A DNA stretch of 38,358 nt from Acanthaster planci (Eukaryota > Echinodermata > Asteroidea > Valvatida > Acanthasteridae): NCBI RefSeq assembly GCF_001949145.1, contig NW_019091495.1, positions 1,227,979 through 1,266,336 on the forward strand, given 5' to 3'. Below are positions 20,417 to 31,583 of the stretch, piece after piece (positions within the stretch are counted from its first letter, which is position 1; every line of letters starts with the position of its first letter). The notes below the pieces were generated by a model, which saw nothing but the letters and a program-made list of their open reading frames with translations, was not told the origin of the DNA and did no database searches. The position numbers were made by a program, and so were the translations under genes.

Positions 20417-23400
20417 ATGGTTCACTCTAGTGATGTTTATTTCATCTATAATAATGAGGATGAAGATTTCAAAGCCTATCTTGCAAGTAAGATCTCCTTA
20501 AACCCTTGCAAATTTATCATCTTTTCATTGATTTAAATGACTAACCAATCAATTTGTTTTTATTGCATTGAATCAAATGTGCCGGAAAGAAAAAAACTAA
20601 ATGATTAAACCCAAAAAGTAAAACCCAAAGTGTATTGGATGTATTGTTTTGCTTTCTTCTCTGTCTTTGTTTCAGTATTGTATTGATTTTTTTCATATTG
20701 ACATTATTGCTAATTTTATTACTTTTTTTCCTCTTACAGAAAGGTTGGAATCTGACAAACTGTCAGTATGGAGTGGGTTAACATCTGGAGAAGGATTGAT
20801 TGATGCAAAGGTCAGTAAATAGTCCAAAGTTTCCTGATCGGATTACCAATGGTAATTTGATTAAAAGAGAAAGAAAAAAATAGGTTATCTGAAACATTCC
20901 ATACGTGATGTAGTTACTGGCTGTGGATAATTTGCCATATCCCAGTAATTACTGAGGTTCGATGAATTGATCACAGTAGTGAGTTAAAGAGTTACTTAGT
21001 GTACTTTGTTAATACACAGTTGTTCATACATGTAGATACATACTACATGTACTGGAAATATTCATTTTTGTCAACTGAGTATAAGTAAAGATCACAATGA
21101 CAGAGATATTGTTAATTTTTTATTAAATTACAAATGTAGAATTATTACAGTAAGATTTAATTTTAAAGTTGTCAGTCTGTCTTTTTTGATCCCCATCTAC
21201 AGGTGGTTGTTATCATCATGAGTTCTTCTTCCACTCTAGATAAACACTGTAATGATGAGGTATCATTGGCTTACATCACTGATACACCTATCTTCCCTGT
21301 TACTAGGGAGACTTTTGCAGAGTTGGAGCCAAACCTTTCATTCTCCCTGTAAGTCTCAAGCCCGTTAGATTTTTTATCATTTCATTTGGGGCATTATAAA
21401 ATTTTATCCAAACTTTTCAGATTTCTCCAAAATCCAACTTCTTGTTTGGGAAGATATTGAAGATGAGAGCAGAGCCCAGATTCCATTGTTGTGCGCTTGT
21501 GTTCAAATTCAGTGGTGTATTTGCATTGCATAAGAAAACTCTCTGGTTAAAATTTCAAGAGAATCAGAGTTAATCGGTATCATTTTCAGACTCGTTCAGA
21601 CTAAATGTGGAACCTAAACATAGGAAAAGATGTGATAAGTTGTGCAGATAAAGACAGTGAATTCTACAAGTTGGTGAAGTTAACTGTTTGTGCATGACAA
21701 GTCCAGGAAGTGTACACTGCCCAGGTGGCCTTCCTTCTCAAATTATGGACTCCATATACATGTACAATGTAACAGGTATGAAACAGGCTGAGCTATGGAT
21801 GCAAAGGAATTACAAATTAAAATGTACAATGGAACTTAGTTTTTATAAAGGTCGTTATTTTGTAACAAATCATATTGCTTTCACAGGAGGCTGATGGTTG
21901 CCAAGCTGAATTGGATGTTCTTTGACAGCGATGAGCAAAAGGAAGCTAATTATCCAGTGTTGCTATCTTCCATCCGCTCAGCTGTTGCTATGGTAAATGA
22001 AGAAACTGGAGAGGAACAGGAGACTCAGGAAGAAGATGAAGAAACTCCACAGGTAAAAGGTCATAGGTTAACCTCAGAAATAGTCAAGGTAGCATCTTAA
22101 TAAACTCAGCTGCCTAGAACCCTGTCTAGGCCTGCACCCATTGGACATATACATGTACAAAGTGATATGCTGATGGTAGATGTACATGTAACTATTGCTG
22201 TTGAAGCTTGTTTCTGAATTCAGCATTAGTTTATACACTGTACACTTGTACAGAGCCTAAACGAATCCCCGTGGGCCATGGATCGCATGTCATTAAAGAG
22301 CACCTCTAAGGAAAATATGTTTTCTCTGATTTGATCTGCGTCATTCGGAGAAAACAAGGGGAACCCTTGCCCTGTGTTCATAGTGGATAAACCCTTGTGC
22401 ATATCAAACAATGCCTGTAGCCATTGTTTGTAGCCATTGTTTGGCATGCACAAGGGTTTATCCACTATGAACACAGGGTGAGGGTTCCCCTCATTTTCTC
22501 TTTTTTCTCCGAATGACGCAAATCTACATTCAGAATTCACAGCTTGGCATGAACAGATAAAAAGCCCTTTTTGGCTTGTTGTAGTGGATCTCTTAAAGAC
22601 AAATGACACTGCATTTGATTTGGATACTTCCATACTTATTTGAGCAGATAAACTCAGAGAAAACATGTTTTCTTCAGAGTTGCTCTTTAAATTAGCCAAC
22701 ATGTTGTGCGACCACAGCTCCTCTTGCTGGCTTTTCCACATAGTGCGCTGTGCGGAAAAGGCTTTGTTTTTCTGCTTTTTTTTTTTTACTTTTTTTAAAT
22801 TTTATTTTAGCATTATTTTTTTTTCTTCTTGGTCTGCCCGCACTTTTTCTCATCACCTCTTTGAGCATTAAACAAAGTCATATGACTATGAAACTTTACA
22901 CACTTAAGTAACTTTTTTATAGCAAGGGTCTCTTCAAAAACATGACATCATAACGACCTCATCACCTGTTTTGTTGTGGAATTGAAACTATTTAATATTT
23001 TCCCATATATTTGTACACGTTTTTCACTAGCAAGACTAAGGCCCTTTTTTCGATCTGACTCAATACATACACATTGTATTAGGTCCACACTCGGTCCTCA
23101 GGGTAGACAGGGTCCAAGAACAAAATCATCATCATGACTTCACCACGTGTCACGCGACATGGCATTTAAGGTGTAAATTTCAGAGGCCTTTATCTCTTGA
23201 AGTTCACGTCCAGTTGGGTTGAAACTTTGCATATGTGACCTGGCATGACAAAATGAGCGTAAAGTCACATTCTGCTCTTTTCAGTTTTGAGGGTTCACAG
23301 TCAAATATTGAAGTGGAGGTCAATTTTGGCATTTTGTAGTATTTTGAAAGAGTAACCCTCTATTTACATGTAATTCCAATTTTGTTAGCAGGATCAGATA

Positions 23401-26400
23401 TTTAAAAATGTCATTTTCTCAGCAATTTTGATGATAGCATTATTTGTGCCCGATCAGAAATGTTGAAACAATGTTAGAAATAAAGATGCAAAGCTGCCAG
23501 AATAATGCCACACTGTCACCTCATACTTTTACCCAAAGTGTTTCATGTACATACCATTGGAAAGCTCTCTTTCTGCTGATTTAAAAATAACAATATCTAA
23601 ATTTTTGAAAATTCCAAGTTTAAGCTCATTTTGTTGTGGCCTGTCACATATTTCGAAAGGGATGTAACAAAGACGAAAATGGACCACATGTGATGATGAT
23701 GTCATCAGGTACCAAGTCACCTGACCTTAAAGGTGCACTCTTGAAAGCCCTATGTCTTCTTAAGTACATGTCCCATCGGGTTGAAACTTTGCAGATATCT
23801 AGAAAGGGAAGGGAAAAAGACGAAAAATGCTCGCATGTGATGATGACCTCATCAGGTGCCAAGTCACATAACATTAAAGGTGCACTCTTAAAAGCCCCAT
23901 ATCTCCTGAAGTACGTATCCCATCCAGTTGAAATGATGCAGGTAACTAGACAAAAAGGATTGTAGACGAAAATTGCCCTCATGTCATGATGGCGTCATGG
24001 AGTGATAAGTCACGTGACATTAAAAGTGCACCCTTTAAAGCCCTCTATCTCCTGAAGTACATGTCCCATGATTGAAACTTTGCAGATAACTAGAAAGGGA
24101 AGGGATATACAGTAGATGAAAATTGACCCCATGTGATAATGACCTCATCAAATGGCAAGTCACGTGACATTGAAGGTGCAATGTTTAAAGCCCTATATCT
24201 CCCAGAGTCCATGTGCGATTGAATTGAAACTTTGCAGATACTGGTTGATGGAAAGGGAAGTGTTATGGATGAAAATATTGTGACATTTAATGTCCATTCT
24301 TTAAAGACCTATTCTCTTTTTCATAAAAAACATTCAAATTGCGGAAAAGCCTTATGCTTTGTTCTTGAACAGTTATAAACTTCTCTTTTGATGTAGGGAT
24401 TTTTAAAGAATTTATTCAGGCATTGTATAAAACAGAACAAATATTTGACATTGGTATGAATGACTTCATTCCACTCAGCCGTGCCAAATGTTCCACTCCA
24501 TTCAGCATTACTTAGAGCTCAGAATGGAATGTTCCGTCTGTTACTTCATTCCACTCAGCCGTGCCAAATATTCCATTCAGCATTACTTAGAGCTCAGAAT
24601 GGAATGTTCCGTCTATTACTTCATTCCACTCAGCCGTGCCAAATGTTCCATTCAGCATTACTTAGAGCTTAGAATGGAATGTTCCGTCTGTTACTTCATT
24701 CCACTCAGCCGTGCCAAATGTTCCATTCAGCATTACTTAGAGCTCAGGATGGAATGTTCTATTACTTCATTAAATTAGTCATACCATTGCACTTATACAT
24801 TTATATTGTTTGTATATAAGTATTAGTGTTCTGTCTGCAATTCAATGACTGATTTTTAGCCAGAAATAATAATTCTGTAAGCTCTGTTCAAATGATTGCT
24901 TTTAAGAGGAAACAAATATGAGCAGTCCTGATATTGTTTGATAATGCCTGTTTTAGTTTAATTATTTTAATCTTTTAACAAGATATGAAACTGTGACACA
25001 TTTATATTCAGGCATGGAAAGATAGACCCAACACAGCTGTGGTCATCCGGGAGGGCAAGGATTTTTGGGAAGATAAATTTGGTGATACCTCTGAAGTCCC
25101 ATGGATAGAGTTCCGAGACAAATTCCTTGAAGTGTACAAGGATCAGATGGTGGAGCAATTCACGGAAGACAAAGTCCAGTGGTTGACCAATCTTCTGTAC
25201 GGAGATGTCCTTTTGCTACGCAAGGTTGTGACGAAGCACACGTATGAGACATTCTGCAGGCACAAGCCAAATAAACCACGAGATCCTGATCGTTTCTATA
25301 ATCGGCTGATCAGCTATGCCAAGGGCTGTATAGCAATGAGGGGTGTGTTTAACATGGAGAGCACTGTACGTCTGGATGCTATTCAGAAGTTAGGTAAGAA
25401 AACCCTGAATGGAAGGTATTATGCTAGGAGTGCAATAATAGCTTAAATTGACATGTAAAGGATTTGATTCCCGAAACACCCCTAGGTCACTAGTATTCCG
25501 TGGCATTTAAAGTGCATGGGCATAAATAGTTCTCTTCTTTCTTGCCCTAAAAATTGATCAGATCACCTGATGAGTTGGTTACTAGTCAACATCTTTTTCA
25601 TCTTTCATATTGGTGAAAAACCAAGTGTGAGTTGATTCATGCTAGTTTACTCTACAACCCTTGCCTCTTGCATACACAGCACCTTTTCACACAAGCAACA
25701 ACTTTCATATGAAATGATGAGTAAAGTATTGATAAAACAGTTGGTTTCATCTTATTTTGAAATTCAACTGTCAAAAGAGGCCAATTTGAGGAAGTTTTTT
25801 TCCTGTTTCTTAATCAAATAGGTCAGTTTAAAACTCAAGCCGTTGTTTCATCATTGTTGGACTTGTCTGATGAGAAGGATGCAAATGTACGAGCCGTTGC
25901 TGCTATTTCTCTCGGAAAAACAGGTAAAGCCATCATAAACGTCTCGCTTACTTTGCTTATAACCGTCAGATAGCGCTAGCTTAGAGATTATGTTGCTGGA
26001 TAAGCAGTACTGTTGCTAGTTTTCAGGCTTAGCACGTTTGTTGCCAAGTTGATGAAGCTGGAAGTGTACATGTATTATCAGTTGAATTGATCCATCACAC
26101 TAACATGACTAACTCGCATCATTGTTTTGAACAAAATGTTCACCAGTTTCTAATCACTGACTGAGTTGATCATTAAACAATCGATAAAATGATTATCGCT
26201 AAATTGACACCCGTGTAGCGGTACATGTACATGAAAGTGGGTTTTGCAATATGCAGACATGTTCATTTTACTCATAAAACAAGTGTTTGATCTTTGCTGC
26301 GATGTCAAATACGTCGGGTAGTTTTCAACAGAATCAACCTTGGTCTGTTGAATTGGTGCAATTGATTGATTTCTTTCAGGTATCAAGAGTAGGCGTGTGT

Positions 26401-27644
26401 CACAACGGATGATAAAACTCCTCTCTGACGAGGATCGGTTAGTGAGAGAGGCAGCCTGTATTTCTCTTGGTCATATGCAGATTGAGTCGGCTGTACCACA
26501 CCTTGTTAATGTCTGGTGAGTTCTTAAGAATCTGTGTTCTTACATTCAGTCAGTTCTTACACTCCCTGATCCTTCAAGTTCATACCCCATGATCGTTGCT
26601 GCAATTTTTCCCTGGTAATCTGCCTCCTTAAAACGTCGTGTACTGCAGTATAAGAAGTTGAATATTCATGCCATTGTTGGTGCTTGGAATGATCTGAAAA
26701 CAACATCAAATTTAATGCTTAATGATTTGGTGTGACAAAAAAAATTACAAACATTGCATGGATAATGGAAAAGTGTATCTAAATCTTAAAAAAAAATTAT
26801 TCATGACAGCAAAAGTAAATCTAATACAAGATACTTTTCTATTTCCTGGTCACTGCGACAAGTTGCAGTTAATTGCCAGGAAAACTCCGCAAATATTACT
26901 GGCCCCACTTGTCCAGCTAAGTTGCAGGCAGGACAGGCATTTTTGGAATGTTTACTATTGTTCGTCTGACCTCTGACCAGGCGGCAATGATCATCAAGCA
27001 CTTTGATATGCCAGAGTTGTAACTCCTCATGTGTCCTTCCTCCATGATATGAACCAGGCATCAGCATCAACAGTAGAAGGGTTAATGCACTTTGGGCTTG
27101 AGGCCTCGGGTTGGAATTGTACTTTGTAGTGATGAGTATCACTTGAAACTGAAAGCTCCTTACAGCCACATTAAGGAATTACAGAGAGAGTTTTGTGTAT
27201 TAAAGCAATACTTTTAGGTTGCAGTTCTACTTGTTAAAGGTTCTGTGCATGAGGTACATGCAGATTAATTAAACTAATGAGGTTCCATGGTTAGTTCAGG
27301 AGCAAAGGAGAGTGCATACACGTACATTTACCCCATGATAAATAGTGAGAGAGACTGACAGAAGGCAGTAGTAATTTGAGTAGGTACACAACAAAGATTC
27401 CGGAAATCACATTACCTTCCCCCACCTCTTAAAACAATTACCCCTCCCAATAAATTAGTCTTCACCCGTAACCTTGACCTGTCTTCATCTTGTGAATCAT
27501 ATTTACAGGAGAACAGAAATTATTTCTCATGTGAGGAAAGCAGCAGAGGTAGCTCTTGGTCTCATCAACTCAGATCGTGCTAGGGAGGCAATCAAGATGA
27601 CTGAGGTACTGAGTAGAGAAATGAAGGAACTCTCCACTGAATAA
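20417..27644 (+). CDS. TIR - HEAT-repeat protein, shortened paralogue (402 aa from the first usable Met, eight exons)
   Basis: Coding exons: 20417-20486, 20740-20810, 21203-21348, 21887-22052, 25012-25393, 25822-25923, 26380-26515, 27509-27644. All junctions are GT..AG with matching phases; total 1,209 nt with TAA. The start is the first in-frame ATG. The frame is open back to an acceptor at 20355, so the N-terminus may extend into an unseen exon. TIR: SDVYFIYNNED (5-15), LSVW, VVVIIMSSSS, then CNDEVSLAY with Glu66 at the NADase catalytic position. Eleven residues that form the BB-loop and alphaB in the minus-strand paralogue are absent. Residues about 130-151 are an acidic Glu/Gln tail. The helical linker 152-265 aligns with the paralogue (DFWEDKF; VFNMESTVRLDAI), but the EF-hand acidic residues are replaced by Leu/Arg. 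HEAT repeats end the protein (ANVRAVAAISLG, RLVREAACISLG, SHVRKAAEVALG). Exon 3 is 146 nt in both paralogues. Open frames and splice sites are intact, so it is likely a working gene, perhaps a non-enzymatic partner. Confidence 0.88.
22297..22686. mobile_element. TTAA-flanked MITE, copy 2 (390 bp), with a nested fold-back
   Basis: It has the same ends as copy 1: AGAGCACCTCTAAGGAAAA on the left and GTTGCTCT on the right, flanked by TTAA at 22293-22296 and 22687-22690. The right arm follows copy 1 closely (AAGACAAATGACACTGC, then TTTGATTTGGATACTTCC). Much of the left arm is replaced by another palindrome (about 22,333-22,526) whose arms both carry GCGTCATTCGGAGAAAA. The loop (22,541-22,589) is inverted relative to copy 1. 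It lies in intron 4 of the plus-strand TIR-HEAT gene. Confidence 0.78.
23687..24277. repeat. Four-copy ~147-bp tandem repeat in intron 4 of the plus TIR-HEAT gene
   Basis: Units start at 23687, 23834, 23980 and 24130. Each holds CATGTGATGATGACCTCATC, then AAGTCACGTGACATTAAAGG, then TATCTCCTGAAGTACATGTC and TTGAAACTTTGCAGATA in the same order, diverged by roughly 10-20%. A more decayed copy lies at about 23,130-23,240. Some units contain a CACGTG E-box. Confidence 0.85.
24462..24770. repeat. 75-bp minisatellite, four copies
   Basis: Units start at 24462 (80 bp with a small insertion), 24542, 24617 and 24692 (the last cut short), followed by the first bases of a fifth unit. The core is TTCCACTCAGCCGTGCCAAA, then TTCAGCATTACTTAGAGCTC. 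Because 75 is divisible by three, repetitive open frames appear in two frames; they are artefacts. The copies are nearly identical, so the array is young. Confidence 0.92.
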
Positions 27645-29334
27645 AGGCGACATGCTTCTTGAAAAAAACAGGAATAAAGGTCCATGTGCTCCCAAAACTA
27701 CATCCAAAAGTGCAAGTAAACCATCTGAGATTATGTAAGAACCTGCTGTGGTGTATGTAAAGTGTACGTGTTTCTGTTCCTGATGTAGAGATATTAGACG
27801 TGATTGTTTAAAGATGTACTTGGGTGAGATTGATTGAACCTGTGGAGTTAATTGATCTTTGCATAATAGCTCAATTCAGCCATCAGCCATTCCTTCTTAA
27901 TTTAGGGTTATGGAAGATTGTTTCCAAAAGGGGAAGTAAAGTTGGAGATTGCATACAGAATTGACCAATTGCACAGAGCCATCTGGGGATTATGTAGATC
28001 AGCTGATCATGGACAACATCCATGTAGCTACTTGTGGAAATCGCTGTCAACAAAGTCTAAGTACTACAGGTGCCTTTACATGTTAGTCAACAGTCTTTCT
28101 TTATATGTTCATGTATATCGGTCTCTACTTCCATTTGCTAATTGGACTATCAGTGGAAGACAGGTGTAATTTTAATGTATTTTATTTGTAATGTATTCAT
28201 GTGTTTCCATACAAAATCAATTTTTAATTATTGTTCTCTTGTTTGGTAAGGTTTCTCTAACGATTTGAAACCGAACCATCACATGAAAAACTTTGAATAC
28301 GCATGGAGGAATAATTTTATGTTAAACCACATTGTGTTTCTTATTTTACCACCTCGAATACATGTACATATTGTGTAACTGTGCCACCTGACTATAAATA
28401 GAACAATAGTAATAGGAGTTTATGTATAGCTCTGTACATGTAGCTACTTTCATTCGTCAATGTACATAAAATTTTAAGAACAAGATGTGACAGTGTAGTC
28501 AGAGTGGTTTTACGAGGTGTCTGAACCAGTTTGCAACATCTTATTTCTTGAAAAATAAAGTGACAATTTTTCATTTGCTTGTAGATTTCTGTTTACAGAG
28601 ATCAAAACTACACCTGTATATTCTTATATCAACACTGGGTAGGTACAAGAACACATGTATACATTCTGCATATATTTATCTTAAAGTGATTTGAGAGATT
28701 CTTTTTGACAGAAATCTCTGCAACTCTTTTACACCATTGTGCATTTATAGCCCTGCGTATCTTTTCTCATTCCAGAGTGTATATAGTGTATATCAATAAT
28801 CATTGCTTCAAAAAGTACTGAGTTTGAAAAAGTATTGTGCCTTAAAAATGTACCATACATTTAAAAAAAAACCAATAAAGCTGCTGTGAAAGGAAAACGA
28901 AGAGGCACCTGTAAGATGAGATAACCTTCATGGATAAATACATTATTACTACCATGACAAGGTACATGTACATGCATCTACACATTAAAGTGTTAACAGT
29001 TTGCATTAATAAAATAAACATCTCTCTGTGTAGAAAGCAGTCAATTATTTAAAGACTCATGATCTTACCTTTTCTGTTTGGTACTTGTACATTAGCACAG
29101 CTTTCTATCCAATCCTTTCTCACACAACATCCCTTTTTGAATGAACAAGATCCTTGATTTTCTGTGGCATTCAATAAATCTTAATTTTAAACCTGGACTT
29201 TGGAAGTTAGAGTTTATCAGCTGGCCAGAACATTGACAAAGATCTCAAAACCTACTGCTCTTAAAGAATAAGATGAGAGCCTCTGGTCTCTTGGAATTTT
29301 AGAGACAAATGTATACCTTCATGTATATACTGTA
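27645..29334. other. 3' UTR and spacer downstream of the plus TIR-HEAT gene
   Basis: AATAAA hexamers lie at 27,673-27,678 (about 29 nt after the stop), 28,554-28,559 and 28,874-28,879. The long AT-rich stretch with no coding signal suggests a 3' UTR of up to about 1.2 kb if a distal site is used. No other gene was seen. Confidence 0.5.
27673..27678 (+). terminator. Candidate proximal polyadenylation signal
   Basis: AATAAA about 29 nt beyond the TAA of the plus TIR-HEAT gene. It may be too close to be the main site; alternatives stand at 28,554 and 28,874. Confidence 0.35.
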
Positions 29335-29457
29335 CACGTACACCTGCAATGCAAATGCTCTGATTTCATTACACGTATACACCTACAATGCAAATGCTCT
29401 GTTTGATTTCATTACACGTATACACCTACAATGCAAATGCTCTGTTTGATTTCATTG
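29335..29457. repeat. 43-bp tandem repeat, three copies
   Basis: Units at 29335-29371 (shorter), 29372-29414 and 29415-29457. The second and third share CACGTATACACCTACAATGC followed by AAATGCTCTGTTTGATTTCA and are practically identical. Confidence 0.88.
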
Positions 29458-29734
29458 CCTTCTTCAAGGTTCTCATTTCAGCTTTTGTTTTTCAATTAGC
29501 ATGGCTCCCAACTTTCATTAAAAAATCCATTGGGGTCAGAGCTAACAATAAAATCACATTCTGGAAATAATACAGCAGTTAATTACAAGGTTTTCCCTAA
29601 GAGTTGCTCACCATCACCGTTACTGTGAATGTCATTCTTAATGAGGCATTAATGTGCATTTTTTGTCAATGGGGTGTATTCAATTCACAGGTGTAGAGAG
29701 GATTGGAGAGGAGTGACATATTTATGTACACGTA

Positions 29735-30266
29735 GTTGGGGCAAAAAGTTTACAAACACTACATGTACATGTAGTAGAAACAGTTTTCTTCAATTTCCCG
29801 TTTGAAATAGTTTGGCCAACTTTTTCTCTATGAGGTCAGGCAAACCGTATCTCAACGTAATGTTCGTAGTGTGTACTTCAATTGAAAATACTTTTCAAAA
29901 AGACATTTATTAGGGTTCAAAATATTAATATTTCTGAAAAATCATTTTGTGAAAATTTACATCTACCCCCTCGCTGTTGTTAAAAAAACACTTCAAAAAG
30001 GAGTCCACTGCAACTATGAGATGTGAAAAAATACAGAAAGTGGCACTAGATATTAGGGTTAAAGTATGTAAATTTGATTTTTTTGTAAATAAAAATATTA
30101 ATCATATATGTGTCTCTGGGTGTTATTTGACGCTTACACCATGTACAAATAAAGACCCATCGTGTCTGTACTCACGAAAAGAAGAGTTGTAAGAATGACT
30201 GAAGTTATGAAATTCAAGGAAAACTGTTTTGTTCTACCAGGAGTATGTAAACTTTTGCCCTGACTG
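29735..30266. mobile_element. Tc1/mariner-like MITE (532 bp)
   Basis: The left end GTTGGGGCAAAAAGTTTACA matches the right end read in reverse, CAGTCAGGGCAAAAGTTTAC, and TA flanks both ends (29733-29734 and 30267-30268). The AAAAGTTTACATAC pattern next to a TA duplication is typical of Tc1-like transposon ends. The AT-rich interior has no intact transposase. It lies about 60 bp beyond the stop of the ASPHD-type gene, so it is probably within that gene's 3' UTR or just outside it. Confidence 0.7.
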
Positions 30267-30323
30267 TAGGTACAAGTATCACACTGGATCAGAGCCCAAC
30301 AACGTACACTAGGAGATACTCGT

Positions 30324-31581
30324 TCATTGTGATGGAAATAAATGACACAGGGCATTTCTCTCAGCTTGTGTCACATCAGGATGCCAGAAATCAATCATGA
30401 GAACCACTCTGGGTCCTTTGTCATCTCTGCCATCATGCCTTGCTTCATGAAGGAAGGAATCATCAAACAGTAGACACTTGCCTTCATGCCACTGTCTAGA
30501 TTGATGGGCTACAGTGAGAGTACAGTTAGCTGGAATATGCAGACCTGCGGTGGATACAAATAAACAAGCAACAAACTGAAAATAAATGAATTGGAAATAC
30601 AGCTTGGAAAATGGACTTTAAACCTGAACCAAAATATGAAGACCAGATCACACTATGGATATAATGGCTCAGAGTTTGAAAGGCATTTTTTCCCCATTAC
30701 ATGTACCCAACTACATGTACATGTAACTTTTTGACACCCACAAATCCATATGTGCCCAGCTTCTAACAATGCCATCTCTAGAAGTCAAGTTACTCACCAA
30801 GGTGACAACGAATCCTCACATTGCATGGACCATAGTGCTCTGTAATATGCGTGCCAGCCTCCAGCACGGAAAACATTGCATTCCCAAAAGCACAGTCCTT
30901 CATAAACACTTCAAGATTGTCAAGAATTGCAACTGTCTTTGGACACTTGGAACAGTTATCTTCCATTCTTTTTCCCTGGTTGAATAAGTGGAACACACTC
31001 CACAGTCCTTCTGGTACATTGTTTTCAAGCCATCCTTCAAAATTCTCAGAGATATTTTGCTCAGTGAGAAGTTCTCTATATTCCTGTTTGATGGCTGGCA
31101 GTGCTGCTTCTAACGTCGATATTTCAGGAATGAATTCCTCATAGTCATACCATGGCTTTGCAGGCAGACTTTGGAGAGCAAAAACATTAGGATTCTGAAG
31201 TGAAGTTGACCCCTGCATGTTTTGAGATTTGTCTCTGCTACTGCCAGATTTTAACATATTCAAATCATTCTCAACAGAAAGTTGAAGTCGCACTAGAGCT
31301 TCCTGTTCTTCACACTTTATTTGAGAAATGTATTTGAGAAATCGCTCCAGAAGGTTGGATGTCAACCTTTCATAGTTCTGACAACGAACGCAGTTTGAAG
31401 AAGCACACTTTGAGAAGTCATCATAGTTTGCACTTTCTCGCCTTTTCGTTGTGTTCTGCTTGTGTGCAATACCTTTCTGTCTCCAACTCAAATAACACTG
31501 GACAATCACTGTGATTAAAAGACCACAGCAAATTGTAAAGAGCAGTGTGAGGCGATAGCTGTAAAATATGTCCTGTAACAT
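30324..31581 (-). CDS. ASPHD2: Aspartyl/asparaginyl beta-hydroxylase domain-containing membrane protein (ASPHD1/ASPHD2 type), 334 aa
   Basis: Two coding exons on the minus strand, 31581-30798 and 30544-30324, joined in phase 1 (donor GTGAGT, acceptor CCGCAG), ending TGA. Residues about 10-32 form a single hydrophobic segment, so the protein is likely type II membrane-anchored. Then comes CASSNCVRC, matching the CxxxxCVRC of vertebrate ASPHD2. The C-terminal catalytic-type domain has GTHITEHYGP with His249, VRIRCHLG with Arg258, CLLFDDSFLHEA with His294, and GPRVV with Arg307 before DFWHP. In ASPH the two equivalent His bind iron and the Arg binds 2-oxoglutarate; ASPHD proteins keep these, but their substrate is not established. 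Similarity to ASPHD2 is strong along the whole length. ASPHD1 cannot be excluded, since an invertebrate gene may be ancestral to both. A CAG acceptor 2 nt upstream of the ATG suggests a separate 5' UTR exon. Confidence 0.93.
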
Positions 31582-31583
31582 GG

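Noticed and set aside
24460-24778. Repeat-protein-like frames of 70 and 96 codons
   Set aside because: The 75-bp minisatellite length is a multiple of three, so repeats appear in any open frame; there are no splice sites or flanking coding sequence.
26801-27169. 122-codon minus frame inside the last intron of the plus TIR-HEAT gene
   Set aside because: Low-complexity leucine run and no family pattern; it could be an old repeat but nothing supports a gene.
27918-28169. 83-codon plus frame after the TIR-HEAT gene
   Set aside because: It lies in the probable 3' UTR, has no recognisable residues and no splice sites.
30851-31144. 97-codon plus frame
   Set aside because: Antisense shadow of the ASPHD-type coding exon.
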